64,000 bases of DNA from contig JAHDVF020000106.1 of the NCBI GenBank assembly GCA_022606425.2, positions 1,550,001 to 1,614,000 of the forward strand, given 5' to 3'. The translations under genes were made by a program, and so were the position numbers. The stretch comes from Lepidostoma basale. Taxonomy: Eukaryota; Arthropoda; Insecta; Trichoptera; Lepidostomatidae. Shown here one piece after another: positions 10,501 through 21,448 of the stretch (positions within the stretch are counted from its first letter, which is position 1; each line of letters opens with the position of its first letter). The notes under the pieces are model-generated. The model saw nothing but the letters and a program-made list of their open reading frames with translations, had not been told where the DNA came from and did no database searches.

Positions 10501-12298
10501 CCTCCCCCCCTTCCACCCACCTGCAAAACAAAATAGCATTACGCAATATACTATCTCCCAACACCTCCCTATTCAGACACTGCTCATCTTCTCTTTCCCT
10601 CGGAAATAGCCTCCCATCTAAAATAATAAGAGTTATCATACTCTATAATGCCAACTTAACTGGCCTTCCATTAATGCAGCCCTGACTGAGAAAAAGTGGA
10701 AATTTAGCATAGACCCTATCCTCCCACGCCCTACAAAATAATACTCTGGGCCACTCAGATCTAGCCCCCTGGATAAACCAACTGTTAAATCAATCCAACA
10801 ATGATTCTAACAGAAAAAAAAATTCATTGATTCCAATAGACAAGAGAAATAGCTGAACCTCTGAATGACAGAAAATCCAAGTAAACAGAGTATAGTCTGC
10901 ATTCCAAGAAAATACTTATTTACCCATTTACTTCTTTGTAAGATTTGAAGTTTTTTTTAATGCATTGCTCCGGGCATCAACGGATTGAATCCTATCAATT
11001 CAAATAGTTTCTGAGATCTTCCGCTAGAGCGCCTATTTCATCCGTTGAAATTTGAATTGTTCGAAATATTATGTTGTTAAGTTGGCAGCCATTAAAAAAT
11101 ATTGCTGTTCGGTGGGGGTTGAAGTGAAATAAACTTTTCTTTGCATTTCACCAAAAACCCATAAATTTCTGAAACAATTATATTTAATCTTTCGCGATAA
11201 CAAATTGTGATAAAGAAACCGAAGCCATAAAAGTGTTCGTATACAGTGAAACCTCGCTAAGCCTCGTACAAATCGCACTCGCCTATGTCAAACATTCTGC
11301 TATGTCTGTCAAAAGTGTTCTTGCTTTCGAGGTGATAACATGTATATTTCACCATCGATTCGCAATAAAGACTCGCTAAAATAATATTTCTGTGATACCG
11401 GATACCTTCGTGTGTTTGAACATTGATTAATACTAATTTTGGCATAATATTGAGAACATTTTACGTCGACTTGACACAAGTGATTAGGTAAACAGTTTTG
11501 CCCAGAAATGACATTAAACAGTAGTATTGTCACAGCTGAACATGGAAATACACGCAAACATTGCGATCTAATGCAAATTCAATTAATTTGAATAGTTTAT
11601 CCGTTTTGCTGACACGCTTATCGTACATAATAATTTGTGTATTCATTCGAAAAGTTACAGTGAAATTTCTTGTCAAATGAACAATAATTATGCAATTTTC
11701 TCATAAAGTGAACAAAATAATTTACCCAAACTATTTCGCAAGTGTTTTATAGTTGCATTCAATAAAACTAAGCGATTTTTATAATCATAATCCTCTATTA
11801 AATATATTTTGGAATTCTAACCTTAAAATCAAACTACGTTAACTGGTTTGTTTGAAACAAAACACCACCAACGGTTTATAACTCCCACCGTTTAAAACGC
11901 TTTATAACTATTTATTTTATAATTAATTGATTTATATTTTTAATAATATATTACGACTAAAAGCAGTTTGGTCAAATCAAACAAAAATTAAAAAATGTGA
12001 TAAAAATAATATAAATTATAAGGCTACGTCAAGTGCTGATTATCTCTTATCATATAAATAAAATTTATTTAAAAAAATCCATCGAAATGTATATAAATTA
12101 AAGATAACCTATGAAAAGCATTGTCTTAATGGAGAAAATCACCCTTCCCGCGATAAATTAGAACTCTCTTCTGAATTCAAAATCTATTTGAGAAACTGAA
12201 CAAACTCACGAACTGCTGTGCAAAGACATTATAAGCCTATTATTCGGACATATTAATCAGGCAGGTGGTGTCTTCGTTGTGCTAAAGTGGGTGTAAAG
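10501..12298. other. Unassigned sequence
   Basis: No supported gene. At 10510-10800 a C-rich stretch could be a very old coding remnant of a transposon. ACAGTGAAACCTCGCTAAG at 11244-11262 resembles the terminal repeat of Tc1/pogo-type elements, but no partner repeat was found. Confidence 0.35.
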
Positions 12299-12451
12299 AC
12301 TCCAAAATGTTTCGTCCCAACTTCGAAAGCAGGCTGAGGAAGCAGTGCGGAACCGACAGGTCTCCGACGATAAGAGCCAGGAGCCCCATGCTGCCAGGAT
12401 TCGACAGATTTGTGCCATGCAGAATGAGCGACTGGCAAACAAGTTTCGCAT
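12299..12451 (+). CDS. Candidate coding exon of unknown gene
   Basis: One frame is open and charged like a coiled coil: SSQLRKQAEEAVRNRQVS, then HAARIRQICAMQNERLANKF. It ends at a strong donor GCAT|GTAAGT (12452). A stop lies just upstream, so an acceptor would have to be AAAG at 12295-12298, with a poor pyrimidine tract. Another frame of the same stretch is also open from an ATG at 12307 (MFRPNFESRLRKQCG). GC-rich compared with its surroundings and not seen elsewhere in the window. I do not recognise the family. Confidence 0.25.
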
Positions 12452-12935
12452 GTAAGTACCCACTCATTTTAAATTCAATAAAAACAAATGAACTTCGTCG
12501 AACCTACTTTTAAATGTATTTTGCATCTATGTATTGCAAGTTTTACGAGTTTTTTCTCAGTATTAGATACATTTAATTAATTGATTTATATAATTCTATA
12601 TCCACAAAATTGTTATGTATTGCTACAGTTTATATAATCAAATTTAATATATTTCAATAAGTTTATATACCTGTGAGGGGACTTGTCTTACCTCCAAAAA
12701 TACCATTTCACGGCAGAGGGAAATTATTTTCCGTCCAACTTATTTTATTATTCATTTATAAAAACAATATTCTTACATACTCTACATTAAATGTGCCTCA
12801 ATTTATACACATAATTCATTTTGTGAATTATTTAATATTTTAGATATTAATGGAGTTAAGTCTTTTTGGTTCTAACAGCTTTATGATATAACTGGATGCT
12901 AGTATGGAATTATGTCACATAATTAAATAAACACA
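12452..12935. other. AT-rich sequence, no feature seen
   Basis: Nothing supported; would be intron if the preceding exon is real. Confidence 0.3.
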
Positions 12936-13000
12936 TCATCACGTCGTTTCTCTTGAAGGATAGGCAGAGATGGACCACCACATTAATCTTTACTGACCAT
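12936..13000 (-). mobile_element. LINE-A 3' end fragment
   Basis: Minus-strand 3' terminus (ATCATCACGTCGTTTC with the downstream AGGCAGAGATGG) only, about 65 bp. Confidence 0.65.
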
Positions 13001-13224
13001 TATTATTTTTATAAATTATTTTGGCTTTCAGTCACAAATGATTTAAGATATTTAGGATGTATTTTATTATGTTGTTATAATACATTGCGAAGTATTAGTC
13101 CTAATCGAATGTTTAAGTATTTTTTTTCTTTCTTTCTTAAAATGGACTTGGACAAGTTGGAAGTTGGTAGAGATTTATTAATCATGATTAATACTCAGGA
13201 TGTCTAAGGGACACTGTCTGGGAC

Positions 13225-13650
13225 AATAAGCATATGCTAGTAGAAACCAAAGCTAGAATTTATAAAACATGCATCAGGCCCATAATGACATACGGAATCG
13301 AAACAAGAGCAGACACTGTCAGAACCAAACATCTCTTAAGAGTAGCAGAAATGAGAACATTACGACCTATTGTGGGGAGAACCCTTAGAGATAGGATAAC
13401 CAATGAAGAAAATCGCAAATCCTGCAAAATTGAAGACATAGTGAGATGGAGTAGACAGAGAAGACGATTCTGGAGGGACCACATCGAGAGAATGGATCCA
13501 GCAAGAATTTCTAATATCGTGATGTACGAGACTCCAGAGGGCCGTCGACCACCAAAGAGATGGAGAGAAGGCTGGTCGTCTTCATCACAGGAAGAAAGTC
13601 GATATCCTGCATAAACAGATCGCAAGATCTACAATCAGAAGAAGAAGAAG
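13225..13650 (+). mobile_element. LINE-C ORF2 C-terminus
   Basis: Open frame 13234-13614 with ARIYKTCIRPIMTYGIETRA, LRVAEMRTLRPIVGRTLRD, IEDIVRWSRQRRRFWRDHI and SNIVMYETPEGRRPPKRW. The 3' end is an (AGA/GAA)n run at 13636-13655. Same family at 32762, 34375, 35605, 49179, 52198 and 53490. Only the part after the RT palm is present. Confidence 0.8.
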
Positions 13651-14100
13651 AAGATTGTTAATTATTTGGGTTCGATAATAATTAATTAATGATTTAATGA
13701 GTCACGTACTAATGCCCTACCCGCATAAAGGAACAATTAAACTTTCAAATTTCAGGTACATTATTATTGTTGTTTAAGTCGCGTCACACGCATGCGTGAA
13801 TATATTTTCGTTTCATTAAACTTTCCATTGTAATATCATTCTTAGATCATTGCAATGGCGTCCTTATATGTATTAGCCGTGGTTGAGTCAGAAGATTGTA
13901 ATTTTTGACCCCCCCTTTTACGAATATCTAAATTACGTAAATATTTTGCATTCCCTAAAACGACGATTAGATAAACGAAAGTGTGTGAAAGGAACGAATG
14001 CGATGTCCTAATGGATGAGATAAGCAAAGGACTTTGGAATTACGCAGGACGTTAATTTTTTTTTTAAATAGATTGTATCCAAAAGAAATATATATTTGCA
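13651..14100. other. Intergenic sequence, no feature seen
   Basis: No gene supported. A CGTCACACGCATGCGTG stretch near 13782 is the only GC-rich part. Confidence 0.35.
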
Positions 14101-14460
14101 TATGATAGTGTCAAATACAAATATAAGAAGTGATTGCAGTGCGAATGAAAACGTTTTGAACAAAATAATGATTTAGACACGTGGAATGAACGAGTGAAGA
14201 AAGAATGATAAAGAAAGAAGTACCTATATGTTAATGATCTAAACAGAACCAAATATGGAGGAAGACCGAGGAAAACGTGGCACAATCAAATTTGAAATGA
14301 GAGACACGAGTGTAGTCGGAGAAATCAACGTGCGTGAATGACACGACTACGAATGTTGAGGAATTGAGAGAGGTATGTCAGAAAAGAACAGTATGGCAGT
14401 CCATTATTTCTGCTTATGCCTTCGGGGAGGCGCCGTGATGATTAGTTAGTTTGTTAGTTT
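14101..14460 (+). mobile_element. LINE-A C-terminal remnant
   Basis: Plus-strand copy, degenerate, with the codons for NRTKYGGRPRKTWHNQ and NVEELREVCQKRTVW, ending GCCGTGATGATTAGTTAG at 14429-14450, the family 3' terminus. Confidence 0.75.
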
Positions 14461-14584
14461 AGATTATTCCCATGAAATTTAGGACAACAACCGATAAACG
14501 CGAAAGAATACAATCCAAGGCGAAATATATGTCACAGATAATAAACGCACGATTATCTCGATTTGATAGAATTAATATATAATA

Positions 14585-15000
14585 TAAAGAATTAACGTAT
14601 ATGTTTTATTGTATGGATGTGAAACGTGGACCTTGAAAGTCAACTCAATGAACAGACTGGAAGCATTTGAAATGTGGCTCTATCGCCGAATGCTCAGAAT
14701 TCCCTGGACAGACATGGTTACCAATACCGAAGTCCTGAGGCGAGCTAGAGTTGACAGGGAACTGTTATCAACTATCAAGGTTCGGAAGATTTTACATCTG
14801 GGTCATTCCATTTCCACTTTCCATCCATCCACTTTCTCCAACTGATATTGGATGGGAAAATTGAGGGACGCGGGGGGTCTGGTAGGAGACAAATATCCTG
14901 GCTGCGAAACGTGAGGGAGTGGACCGGCATCCGAAGTGTGGAGGAGCTGTTCCGAGCGGCGCAGGACAGGTTCGCCGAGGTGATCGCCAACGTTGAGGAT
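14585..15000 (+). mobile_element. LINE-D C-terminal remnant
   Basis: Plus strand: MYGCETWTLKVNSMNR, LRIPWTDMVTNTEVLRRA, then after a short internal rearrangement near 14800-14850 WLRNVREWTGIRSVEELF and FAEVIANVE. Close in sequence to the copy at 7755-8471, so probably a recent insertion. Confidence 0.8.
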
Positions 15001-15199
15001 CGTTGCAGACTTCGCCTTCATTATCACAAATGATTACTACACATTTTAACATGATATGGATCAACAAACAAACCCCGCATTCATACAGCGAGTCATACAC
15101 GCGCGTCGATTATTCCGGTAACATAGCCAACCTTTAAAGTTTAATTAATTAATTTAGTGGATTAACGAAGTCCATATTTATCCAGGTATCTATCTCTAC

Positions 15200-15982
15200 G
15201 TGATGACCAACTTTCCGCAGCTTCGAAGAGATAGGCATCTCATAACCCATTTCGTTAGTATAATCAGGGGATATTCCGAGAACTCGTCCGTGCTGGAGAA
15301 TGTTGGTAATTTTGTTCCTGTTATATATCTCCGATAGCATAGATTGTTTTACCTACCGAACCAACCTACCTCTGGTGACACCGATTGGAAGAGCAATCAG
15401 TGTCTGCTGAACACAATCTCTTTGGAGATCGACGTCTTTCATATTAATGAAAGTACGTATAGAATACAAATATTCTTGACTTTAGAGTATATCTTGTCTT
15501 CCTAAAGTCCAACCATCTTTCATGCGTTCCTGGTATTATAATGTATACTAGTTGCAATCCGTGAAAACTTCAAGGAATTAAAGATTTTATACCTCTTATA
15601 AACTTGCTTCATTGTATTTACAATCGTAATCAGTAATACGTTTTAACTTTTAATCTAAATCAAAATTTTACAGTTAACAATTCCAATTCGTTCTCCTTTT
15701 GTTTTCTACATAATTGTCATAAAACAATAATCAGAACAAATTTCTAAATAATCCAGAAACGATCAGAGGGCATGCACATTGGGTGCATTTCGAATTACTT
15801 TCGGAGAGAATCGAAGCATTCCTCTCTCGCTCTCGTGTATAATATTCAAAATATTCTCGTACTCTTTCTTGATGACATCCGTTTTTGCCTATTTATATTA
15901 TTATTACATTTTATCTGTTCTCAATAGATGCTTTAAACTTATTTTGTTTGTAATATCTTTTGAGAAAATAAACTGATTTGAT
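15200..15982 (+). mobile_element. LINE-B 3' part with enlarged 3' UTR
   Basis: The coding end (region of SLRGYFENSAVLEG, then NLPLVTPIGRAI-like) is frameshifted. The usual 3' UTR (GTTCCTGGTATTAT, then TTCTCAATAGATGC, then AAATAAACTGATTTGAT) is interrupted by about 350 bp at 15549-15900 that other copies lack. A 65-codon frame at 15779-15976 is chance. Confidence 0.7.
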
Positions 15983-15997
15983 ATGATATTTATTTGT

Positions 15998-16300
15998 ATC
16001 TTCTTCTCCGGTCTCAATCTAATGATTGGTCTGCAGCACGGCGACGCATCTCCTCTTCCACTCCGCTCGGTCCTCGGCAACTCTCGTCAACTCCGCATAA
16101 GAGGTGCAGCCAATATCTCGGCAAATCTGGTCCAGGTATTCTTGGCGAGGTCGTCTTCTGCCAATCGATCCCTCGACCATTCCCTCCAACACATCATACA
16201 GGAAACATTCGTGTCGCAACACATGACCAATCCATCTTGCGCGCCTCTCCGCCATGGTGTTCAACACGTGCCTACTCTCTTCAACTCTGCTTTATTTGTA
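15998..16300 (-). mobile_element. LINE-F ORF2 C-terminus
   Basis: Minus strand: MAERRARWIGHVLRHE, VLEGMVEGSIGRRRPRQEYL, DQICRDIGCTSYAEL and a stop after LQTNH. The RARWIGHVLRH pattern is the end of an RTE-like endonuclease-reverse transcriptase. A GAGAAGAAGATA tail lies at 16000-16010. Single copy in this window. Confidence 0.75.
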
Positions 16301-16799
16301 TGGGCAAAACAATTACCCTATTAATAAAGTATCTAATCAATGAATGAATTGGTTCATTAATCTGATAATGCTGATTGGTCCAGTAGTATTGAACGCATTC
16401 TCGTCTCCCTTATACGATGTTAATTTATAATTACGCGCGGATTGCATGTAAATAGATGTAATTTAGCGCAATTACCCATCGCACACGTGAGTGGGCGAGC
16501 CGAGCGCGTTGCGTGGGGAAATGGTGTGCGAACCGAACCGGGCGCGTGCCGCCGTCCACGTGTTGTCACATTTGTTCCCCGCGGTCTTACATCTCACTTA
16601 ACCCTTTTATCTCTCATCTGCGATCCGTGACAGCATCTACACACGCTAATTGCCGGTTAGGGTACAAAACTGTTGCTCTGGCCGTACGTCCTGGTCCGTG
16701 ACGCGAACTCTTGCCTCCAGCACTAATGATATCCTTGCGTCTGCCCTTTGCTCGCTGCTCTTGCTAAAGAAATGTCCCTTTCGGACCCCAAGAACTAAT
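16301..16799. other. Non-repetitive sequence with a GC-rich block
   Basis: 16440-16780 is GC-rich and not repeated in the window. Open frames of about 60 codons overlap in several frames and lack family features. Could be conserved noncoding DNA or a diverged exon; I cannot tell. Confidence 0.3.
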
Positions 16800-16985
16800 T
16801 GACTAACAGTAGGCAGGCAGATAAAATGGACCTCTACATTTTTCTTTCCTGACATGCTTCAAATGCTCCTCAATATTTTGTGTCATACACGCAGGTCGAT
16901 TTCTTCTATTTCTCACGTGGCTGGCATTTAATATTTTATTGTTTTGATCGTGCCACGTTTTCCTCGTGCCACGTTTTCCTCGGTG
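16800..16985 (-). mobile_element. LINE-A 3' remnant
   Basis: Minus strand; codons for the VRNRRNRPACMTQNIEEH-like region and TCAGGAAAGAAAAATG. 3' tip altered. Confidence 0.7.
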
Positions 16986-17140
16986 ACCCTCTATTTCTTG
17001 TGTCTAAAACCGTCTTCTCTGATTTATTTTCTTTTTAGAAATTTCATGGTAGAAGTTCATATTAAACAATGATAATATAAATAAAATGTTATCATTTTTA
17101 TTAAATGTATATTTAGTTAAAATCCACTAATGTTTGTGTC

Positions 17141-17180
17141 CTTGGCCAGTTCCGGCAGCGAGCTGCCGAAACTGGCCAAG
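17141..17180. repeat. Near-perfect 19-bp hairpin
   Basis: Arms 17141-17159 and 17162-17180 are complementary except for one position, with a 2-base loop. The arm sequence is CTTGGCCAGTTCCGGCAGC. Followed at 17180-17272 by three imperfect copies of a unit containing CTATACC.TATAGTTTAATG. Confidence 0.8.
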
Positions 17181-17272
17181 CTATACCTTATAGTTTAATG
17201 ATATATAAGCTATACCCAATAGTTTAATGATATATATGGCTTCGCTATACCCTATAGTTTAATAATATATAT
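17180..17272 (+). repeat. Short tandem repeat, about 34-37 bp unit, three copies
   Basis: Three successive units share CTATACC, ATAGTTTAAT and GATATATA. Unknown origin. Confidence 0.75.
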
Positions 17273-17327
17273 CCCCCTCAAAGGTCATAATTTTATGATT
17301 ATCTTGTTGAATCCCCTTTTACCTACA

Positions 17328-17470
17328 CCATTACAGAGCAAGCCAAATCGATGTAAATGGTATAGCTATCATATTGATTCTCGTGACATGTTATAGGTAG
17401 CTAATCTATCGCCATTTTATTGTCACGTGAATTCTACACCAGACCAGAAAAAGCTGAATTTAATTAAGCT
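17328..17470 (-). mobile_element. SINE type 1, 3' half
   Basis: Minus strand. It shares TGGTGTAGAATTCACGTGA, ATGGCGATAGATTAGCTACC and the tail TTTACATCGATTTGGCTTGC with the copy at 1985-2210. The tRNA-like head is missing. Confidence 0.75.
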
Positions 17471-17532
17471 AATAAGCTAACACAACATTTATTGAATCTG
17501 AGGCCGTACGAAGTTCGCCGGGTCAGGTAGTT

Positions 17533-18215
17533 ATTATTAAAACATAATCCCTCAGACGATATAGTGTTAAGTGAAACATCCCCCCGCGCTGTAGTGTAAA
17601 GTGAAATGGATCCACGATAACGGCGCTATACAAATTAGCCTAATTATTACTATTAAAACATAATCCCTCAGACGATATAGTGTTAAGTGAAACATCACCC
17701 CGCGCTGTAGTGTAAAGTGAAATGGATCCACGATAACGGCGCTATACAAATTAGCCTAATTATTACTATTAAAACATAATCCCTCAGACGATATAGTGTT
17801 AAGTGAAACATCTCCCCGCGGTGTAGTGTTAAGTGAAATGGATTCACGATAACGGCGCTATACAAATTATCCTAATTATTACTATTAAAACAATCGCTCA
17901 GACGAAATAGTATTAAGTGAAACATCCCCCCGCGCTGTAGTTTAAAGTGAAATGGATTCACGAAAACGGGGCTATACAAATTAACATTATTATTACTATT
18001 AAAACATAATCCCTCAGACGATATAGTGTTAAGTGATACATCCCCCCACGCTGTAGTGTAAAGTGAAATGGATTCACGATAACGGCGCTATACAATTTAG
18101 CCTAATTATTACTATAAAAACATAATCCCTCAGACGATAGTGTTAAGTGAAACATCCCCCCGCGCTGTAGTGTTAAGTGAAATATCCCCTTTCAGACGGT
18201 ACAGCGGTAAGGTCG
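17533..18215 (+). repeat. 116-bp tandem array (satellite-like), five full units plus partial ends
   Basis: The marker CTCAGACG recurs at 17551, 17667, 17783, 17897, 18013 and 18129, so the period is 116, 116, 114, 116, 116. Each unit contains AAGTGAAACATC, CGCGCTGTAGTGTAAAGTG and the block AACGGCGCTATACAAATTAG. The last block is the 3' tail of the L2-like LINE at 25035-25078. Units differ by few substitutions, suggesting recent amplification. Confidence 0.9.
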
Positions 18216-18590
18216 CAATAAAGCACTGACCTGCTCAAACATCATCTGGAGCATTAACCGGCTCCACGAGGGACCCCGCAATTATCTCATGCATTCGGCA
18301 CAAAGCATTAAACCATCGGATCCTTCCCAATTAATAACGCCCATTACCATAACCGGTCTCCATTGCTGGGCGTTTAAATTAATTATGATAATTTTTTTAC
18401 GTGATTTTAAATGTTAATGATTGAAAAATGCGAGTGCCCCCCCAATGGGATTAGAGAAAAACGTGGTACTTAAATAGTAATGTGTTTGTTTCTTCCACCT
18501 GGTAACATTACCGTGTTTTGGGGTAGGCGTCCGGCCGAACGTCGAATTGTATTAATATTGAAAGTATCCAAATTTATATCTGCACCATTT
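18216..18590. other. Non-repetitive sequence
   Basis: No gene supported; moderately GC-rich at 18216-18370. Confidence 0.35.
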
Positions 18591-18645
18591 TGGGACATAT
18601 ATGCGAAACCGGTCGCTGACAAAATAAAGGCAAAAGTGGAAGTAC
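18591..18645 (+). repeat. Fragment of a hammerhead-bearing element
   Basis: Carries GAAACCGGTCGCTGAC at 18605-18620 and AGGCAAAAGTGGAAGTA, as in the copies at 25774 and 51046; the core and stem II are missing. Confidence 0.5.
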
Positions 18646-18702
18646 AAAAGGTCGCTAAGAAGAATGTGCGGAAAAACAATGTATGATAGAATATCTAATG
18701 AT

Positions 18703-18936
18703 TTTTTTTTGTATACAACAGGTGTATGAACCCAATTACTGTATACAATTTATTTTAGCTATTGTATTTATTCTCATTACATGTAATAGGTAGCCAATCT
18801 ATCGCCATTTTATTGTCACGTGAATTCTACACCAGACCAAAGACAGTGTGACAATCACTCCGCCATCGCCGGAAATCGAACCCGGGACCTTTAGTATGGA
18901 AGTCAGAGCTCTTACCACTCTGCCACGAAGGTCGTC
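18703..18936 (-). mobile_element. tRNA-derived SINE, type 2 (poly(A) tail), nested in LINE-A
   Basis: Minus strand. It has a tRNA-like head with A-box GTGGCAGAGTGGTAAGAGC and B-box GGGTTCGATTTCC, then the shared SINE body, then a 3' region with TTGTATACAGTAATTGGG and TTGTATAC before a poly(A). It is flanked by ATGAT at 18698-18702 and 18937-18941. Same structure as 41143-41381. Confidence 0.8.
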
Positions 18937-19127
18937 ATGATGAAGTAAGAAAGGAGTGTAAGGCGGATGAATGCGTCCGAAATAAAATTAAGAAAGGGTC
19001 ACTAAGATGGTTTTAACACATGAAACGAATGGATGAGAGAAGAATAGTTTAAAAGATATATACGAGTAGTGTGAATGGAAAAATATGACAAGGAAGGCCA
19101 AGGAAGACATGGCATGATTAATCAATT

Positions 19128-19330
19128 CGTCTTTCATGTTAGTGAAAGTACGTTCAAGGGACAAATACTCTTGACTTTGGAAAGTATCTTGTCTTCCTAA
19201 TGTCGAACCATCACTAATGCGTTCCTGGTATTATGTTGTATGTGTATAATATCTTACCTGTACTCAATAGATACCTTAAACATGTATGCTGTTTGTAATG
19301 TCTTTTGAGTAAATAAACTGATTTGATTTG
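19128..19330 (+). mobile_element. LINE-B 3' end nested in LINE-A
   Basis: 203-bp 5'-truncated copy: the end of the ORF (region of VFHVSESTFKGQILLTLESI), its 3' UTR and the tail AAATAAACTGATTTGATTTG. It is flanked by the direct repeat AATCAATT at 19120-19127 and 19331-19338. Confidence 0.85.
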
Positions 19331-19500
19331 AATCAATTACTGAAAGGCGGCCATGTTCGAAGTAGGAACAATCGACGAGCATGCATGTCATGATGTGTGA
19401 ATGTAAATGATCCGCGAGAGATATGTCAGGATAGTACAGTGTGGTGGTCCATCCTCCCTGCCTACCCCTGCAGAGAAACGGCGTGATGGTTAGTCAGATA

Positions 19501-19835
19501 GTTAAGTGGATTAAATAGGTTAACTTGTATATTTCGTAATTTTCCACTGTATTGAGATTAATTTAATTATTACGTAATACAAGTCTTGCATGATCACGTG
19601 TGCACGTGACCCTTGCAGCCATTCACGGTCCACCGTAGCTGGACAAGTGGCCGACCGTGTCCCTTGCAACTTTCCGGCTAGGTTACTGCGGTAGGTACTA
19701 TCGTAGCTTTCAGCACGATACAGTCACTAGTACCTACCCACCTCTTATTGACCGAATAATCTTAATCGGCGAAATCAAATGTTTTTTTTTTTTGCATCTT
19801 TCGGAACAAATGTTGCATTGTTACAACGTTGTTTT
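19501..19835. other. Non-repetitive sequence
   Basis: No gene supported. ATGATCACGTGTGCACGTGA at 19589-19608 is rich in CACGTG-like E-boxes. Confidence 0.3.
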
Positions 19836-20490
19836 AACTAACTAACCATCACGCCGTCTCACCGAAGGAGTAGGCAGAAAGAATGGACTGCCACACTTTT
19901 CTTTCCTGGCATATTTCTCTCGCTTCCTCAACATTCATACATCGTGTCATGCACGCGCATCGATTTCTCTGACTCCTCACGTGGCCGACATTCAATATTT
20001 GATTTATTTGATCGTGCCACGTTTTCCTCTATTTCTGGTTCCATTTACATCTACATTTACATATAATTTTTTTTACCATTCTTTCTTCATTCATTCTTTC
20101 CATATGTCCAAACCATCTTAATGATCCTTTCATTATTTTGTTCATGACACCATCATTCGCACCGCATTCACTTCTTATATTTTCATTCGACACTCTATCA
20201 TCACAGGGTATGAACACATTCGTCTAAGAGATCTCATTTCTACTGCATTTATTCTACTTTCATCCTTCTTTTGCCAGTTCCATGCTTCGCTTCCATACAT
20301 AAAGGTCGGTAGAAGAACACCATTGTGCACTGCCATTCTAGCTTTTTTGGATAGGATTTTGTTTGCGATGACAACTTTAAGTGCACCATTCACTTTGTTG
20401 CCTGCCCCAACCCTTCTTTCAATATCCCTCTCCACTCGCCCATCTCTTGTAAACATACAACCTAAACACACGAACTCATCTACTTGCTGT
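19836..20490 (-). mobile_element. LINE-A C-terminal copy
   Basis: Minus strand from the 3' terminus (ACTAACTAACCATCACGCCG) back to the end of the RT region: VDEFVCLGCMFTRDGRVERD, VHNGVLLPTFMYGSEAWNWQ, LRRMC and RWFGHMERMNEERMVKK. About 650 bp, one of the longest LINE-A copies; at least two frameshifts. Confidence 0.85.
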
Positions 20491-20599
20491 ATCATACATA
20501 TCTTAAGAGTAAGTTATTACAATGTTCTTCTCTTCTGATGCTAAAAGATTATTAAGATATCTCTACATGAGGACGTTATGTGGCTATCCGTGGTTTTAT

Positions 20600-20782
20600 T
20601 CCCTGCATCCATCTTGTGTTTTCTTCGTCAGCTTGTCTCCATCCACTGCTGGACGTAAGTCTCTCCACCCCCACGCCATCCCTCTCGGTCTCTCGCCAGT
20701 GTTTTCCAGGCCCTTCCCGCCGTCTGCACAGTATCATCGCTCCACCTGGTAGGCTGTCTCCCGACATTTCTCCGGCCGTTTG
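20600..20782 (-). mobile_element. LINE-E C-terminal remnant
   Basis: Minus strand: NGRRNVGRQPTRWSDDTVQT, ARDREGWRGGGETYVQQWM. The GRxPTRW.DD..........ARDR..W...E.YVQQW pattern is the family end. Confidence 0.75.
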
Positions 20783-20866
20783 TACTATCTTTTGAGAAAA
20801 TAAACTGATTTGATTTGAGACCTCTTCGGCGCACTAAGGGGTATTTCTGCTTATTAGGCGGCCATA
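20783..20866. mobile_element. LINE-B 3' tip plus a short dispersed repeat
   Basis: CTTTTGAGAAAATAAACTG followed by GATTTGATTTGAG is the last 36 bp of a LINE-B copy (+). At 20822-20866 (-) is a block with CCCCTTAGTGCGCCGAAG, similar to 22945-23000 (+). Confidence 0.6.
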
Positions 20867-20977
20867 ATTATATTCTTTGTATATTTATTTGAAATCATTT
20901 ATATCTTTAAATTGACGGTAGATTTAACCTTGGTAAACATATTTTATAGAAAAATACAATATAATAGAAGAGTCATT

Positions 20978-21165
20978 CAATCAAATAAATCAAATATTAA
21001 ATGTCGGCCACGTGAGGAGTCAGAGAAATCGACGCGCGTGCATGACATGATGTATGAATGTTGAGAAAGCGAGAGAAATATGTCAGGAAAGAAAGTGTGG
21101 CAGTCCATTCTTTCTGCCTACCCCTTCGGGGAGACGGCGTTATGGCTAGTTAGTTAGTTATTGTG
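20978..21165 (+). mobile_element. LINE-A 3' remnant
   Basis: Plus strand end of the ORF (NVGHVRSQRNRRAC, then WQSILSAYPFGETAL) and 3' terminus GTTATGGCTAGTTAGTTAG. Confidence 0.8.
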
Positions 21166-21448
21166 AGAACATACCTTATAGGTACATTTCGAAGTCATAA
21201 AAAATCTCTGGACTCATTACGATGACGAATTCCATCCTTCTTCACCCGAACTCCATTCAGTTGTGTCATGACCAAACTCATCCACAGCCAACTCCTCGTC
21301 AGAGGAACTATCATTTTTCGTGTGGGGCTCGGCAGAAATAAACATTTCCATTGTTTCATTACTATGCGGCATAGATTTGTTTTGTTTTGGTCTTATGCTA
21401 GATATTATATAAATGGATCGGAGCTAATCAATAATCTATTTATGATGT

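Larger units (their letters stand above)
18646..19500 (+). mobile_element. LINE-A copy split by a SINE and a LINE-B
   Basis: LINE-A sequence is at 18646-18702, 18937-19127 and 19331-19500, in the right order. It carries the region of MCGKTMYDRIS, the FKHMKRMDERRI region, RRPRKTWHD-like and the final ILPAYPCRETA region, ending GGCGTGATGGTTAGTCAG. Two later insertions interrupt it. Confidence 0.8.

Noticed and set aside
11244..11262. Terminal repeat of a second Tigger/Tc1 element
   Set aside because: No inverted partner within several kilobases.
17533..18215. CRISPR-like array
   Set aside because: Units are 116-bp direct tandem repeats without variable spacers, in a eukaryotic context.
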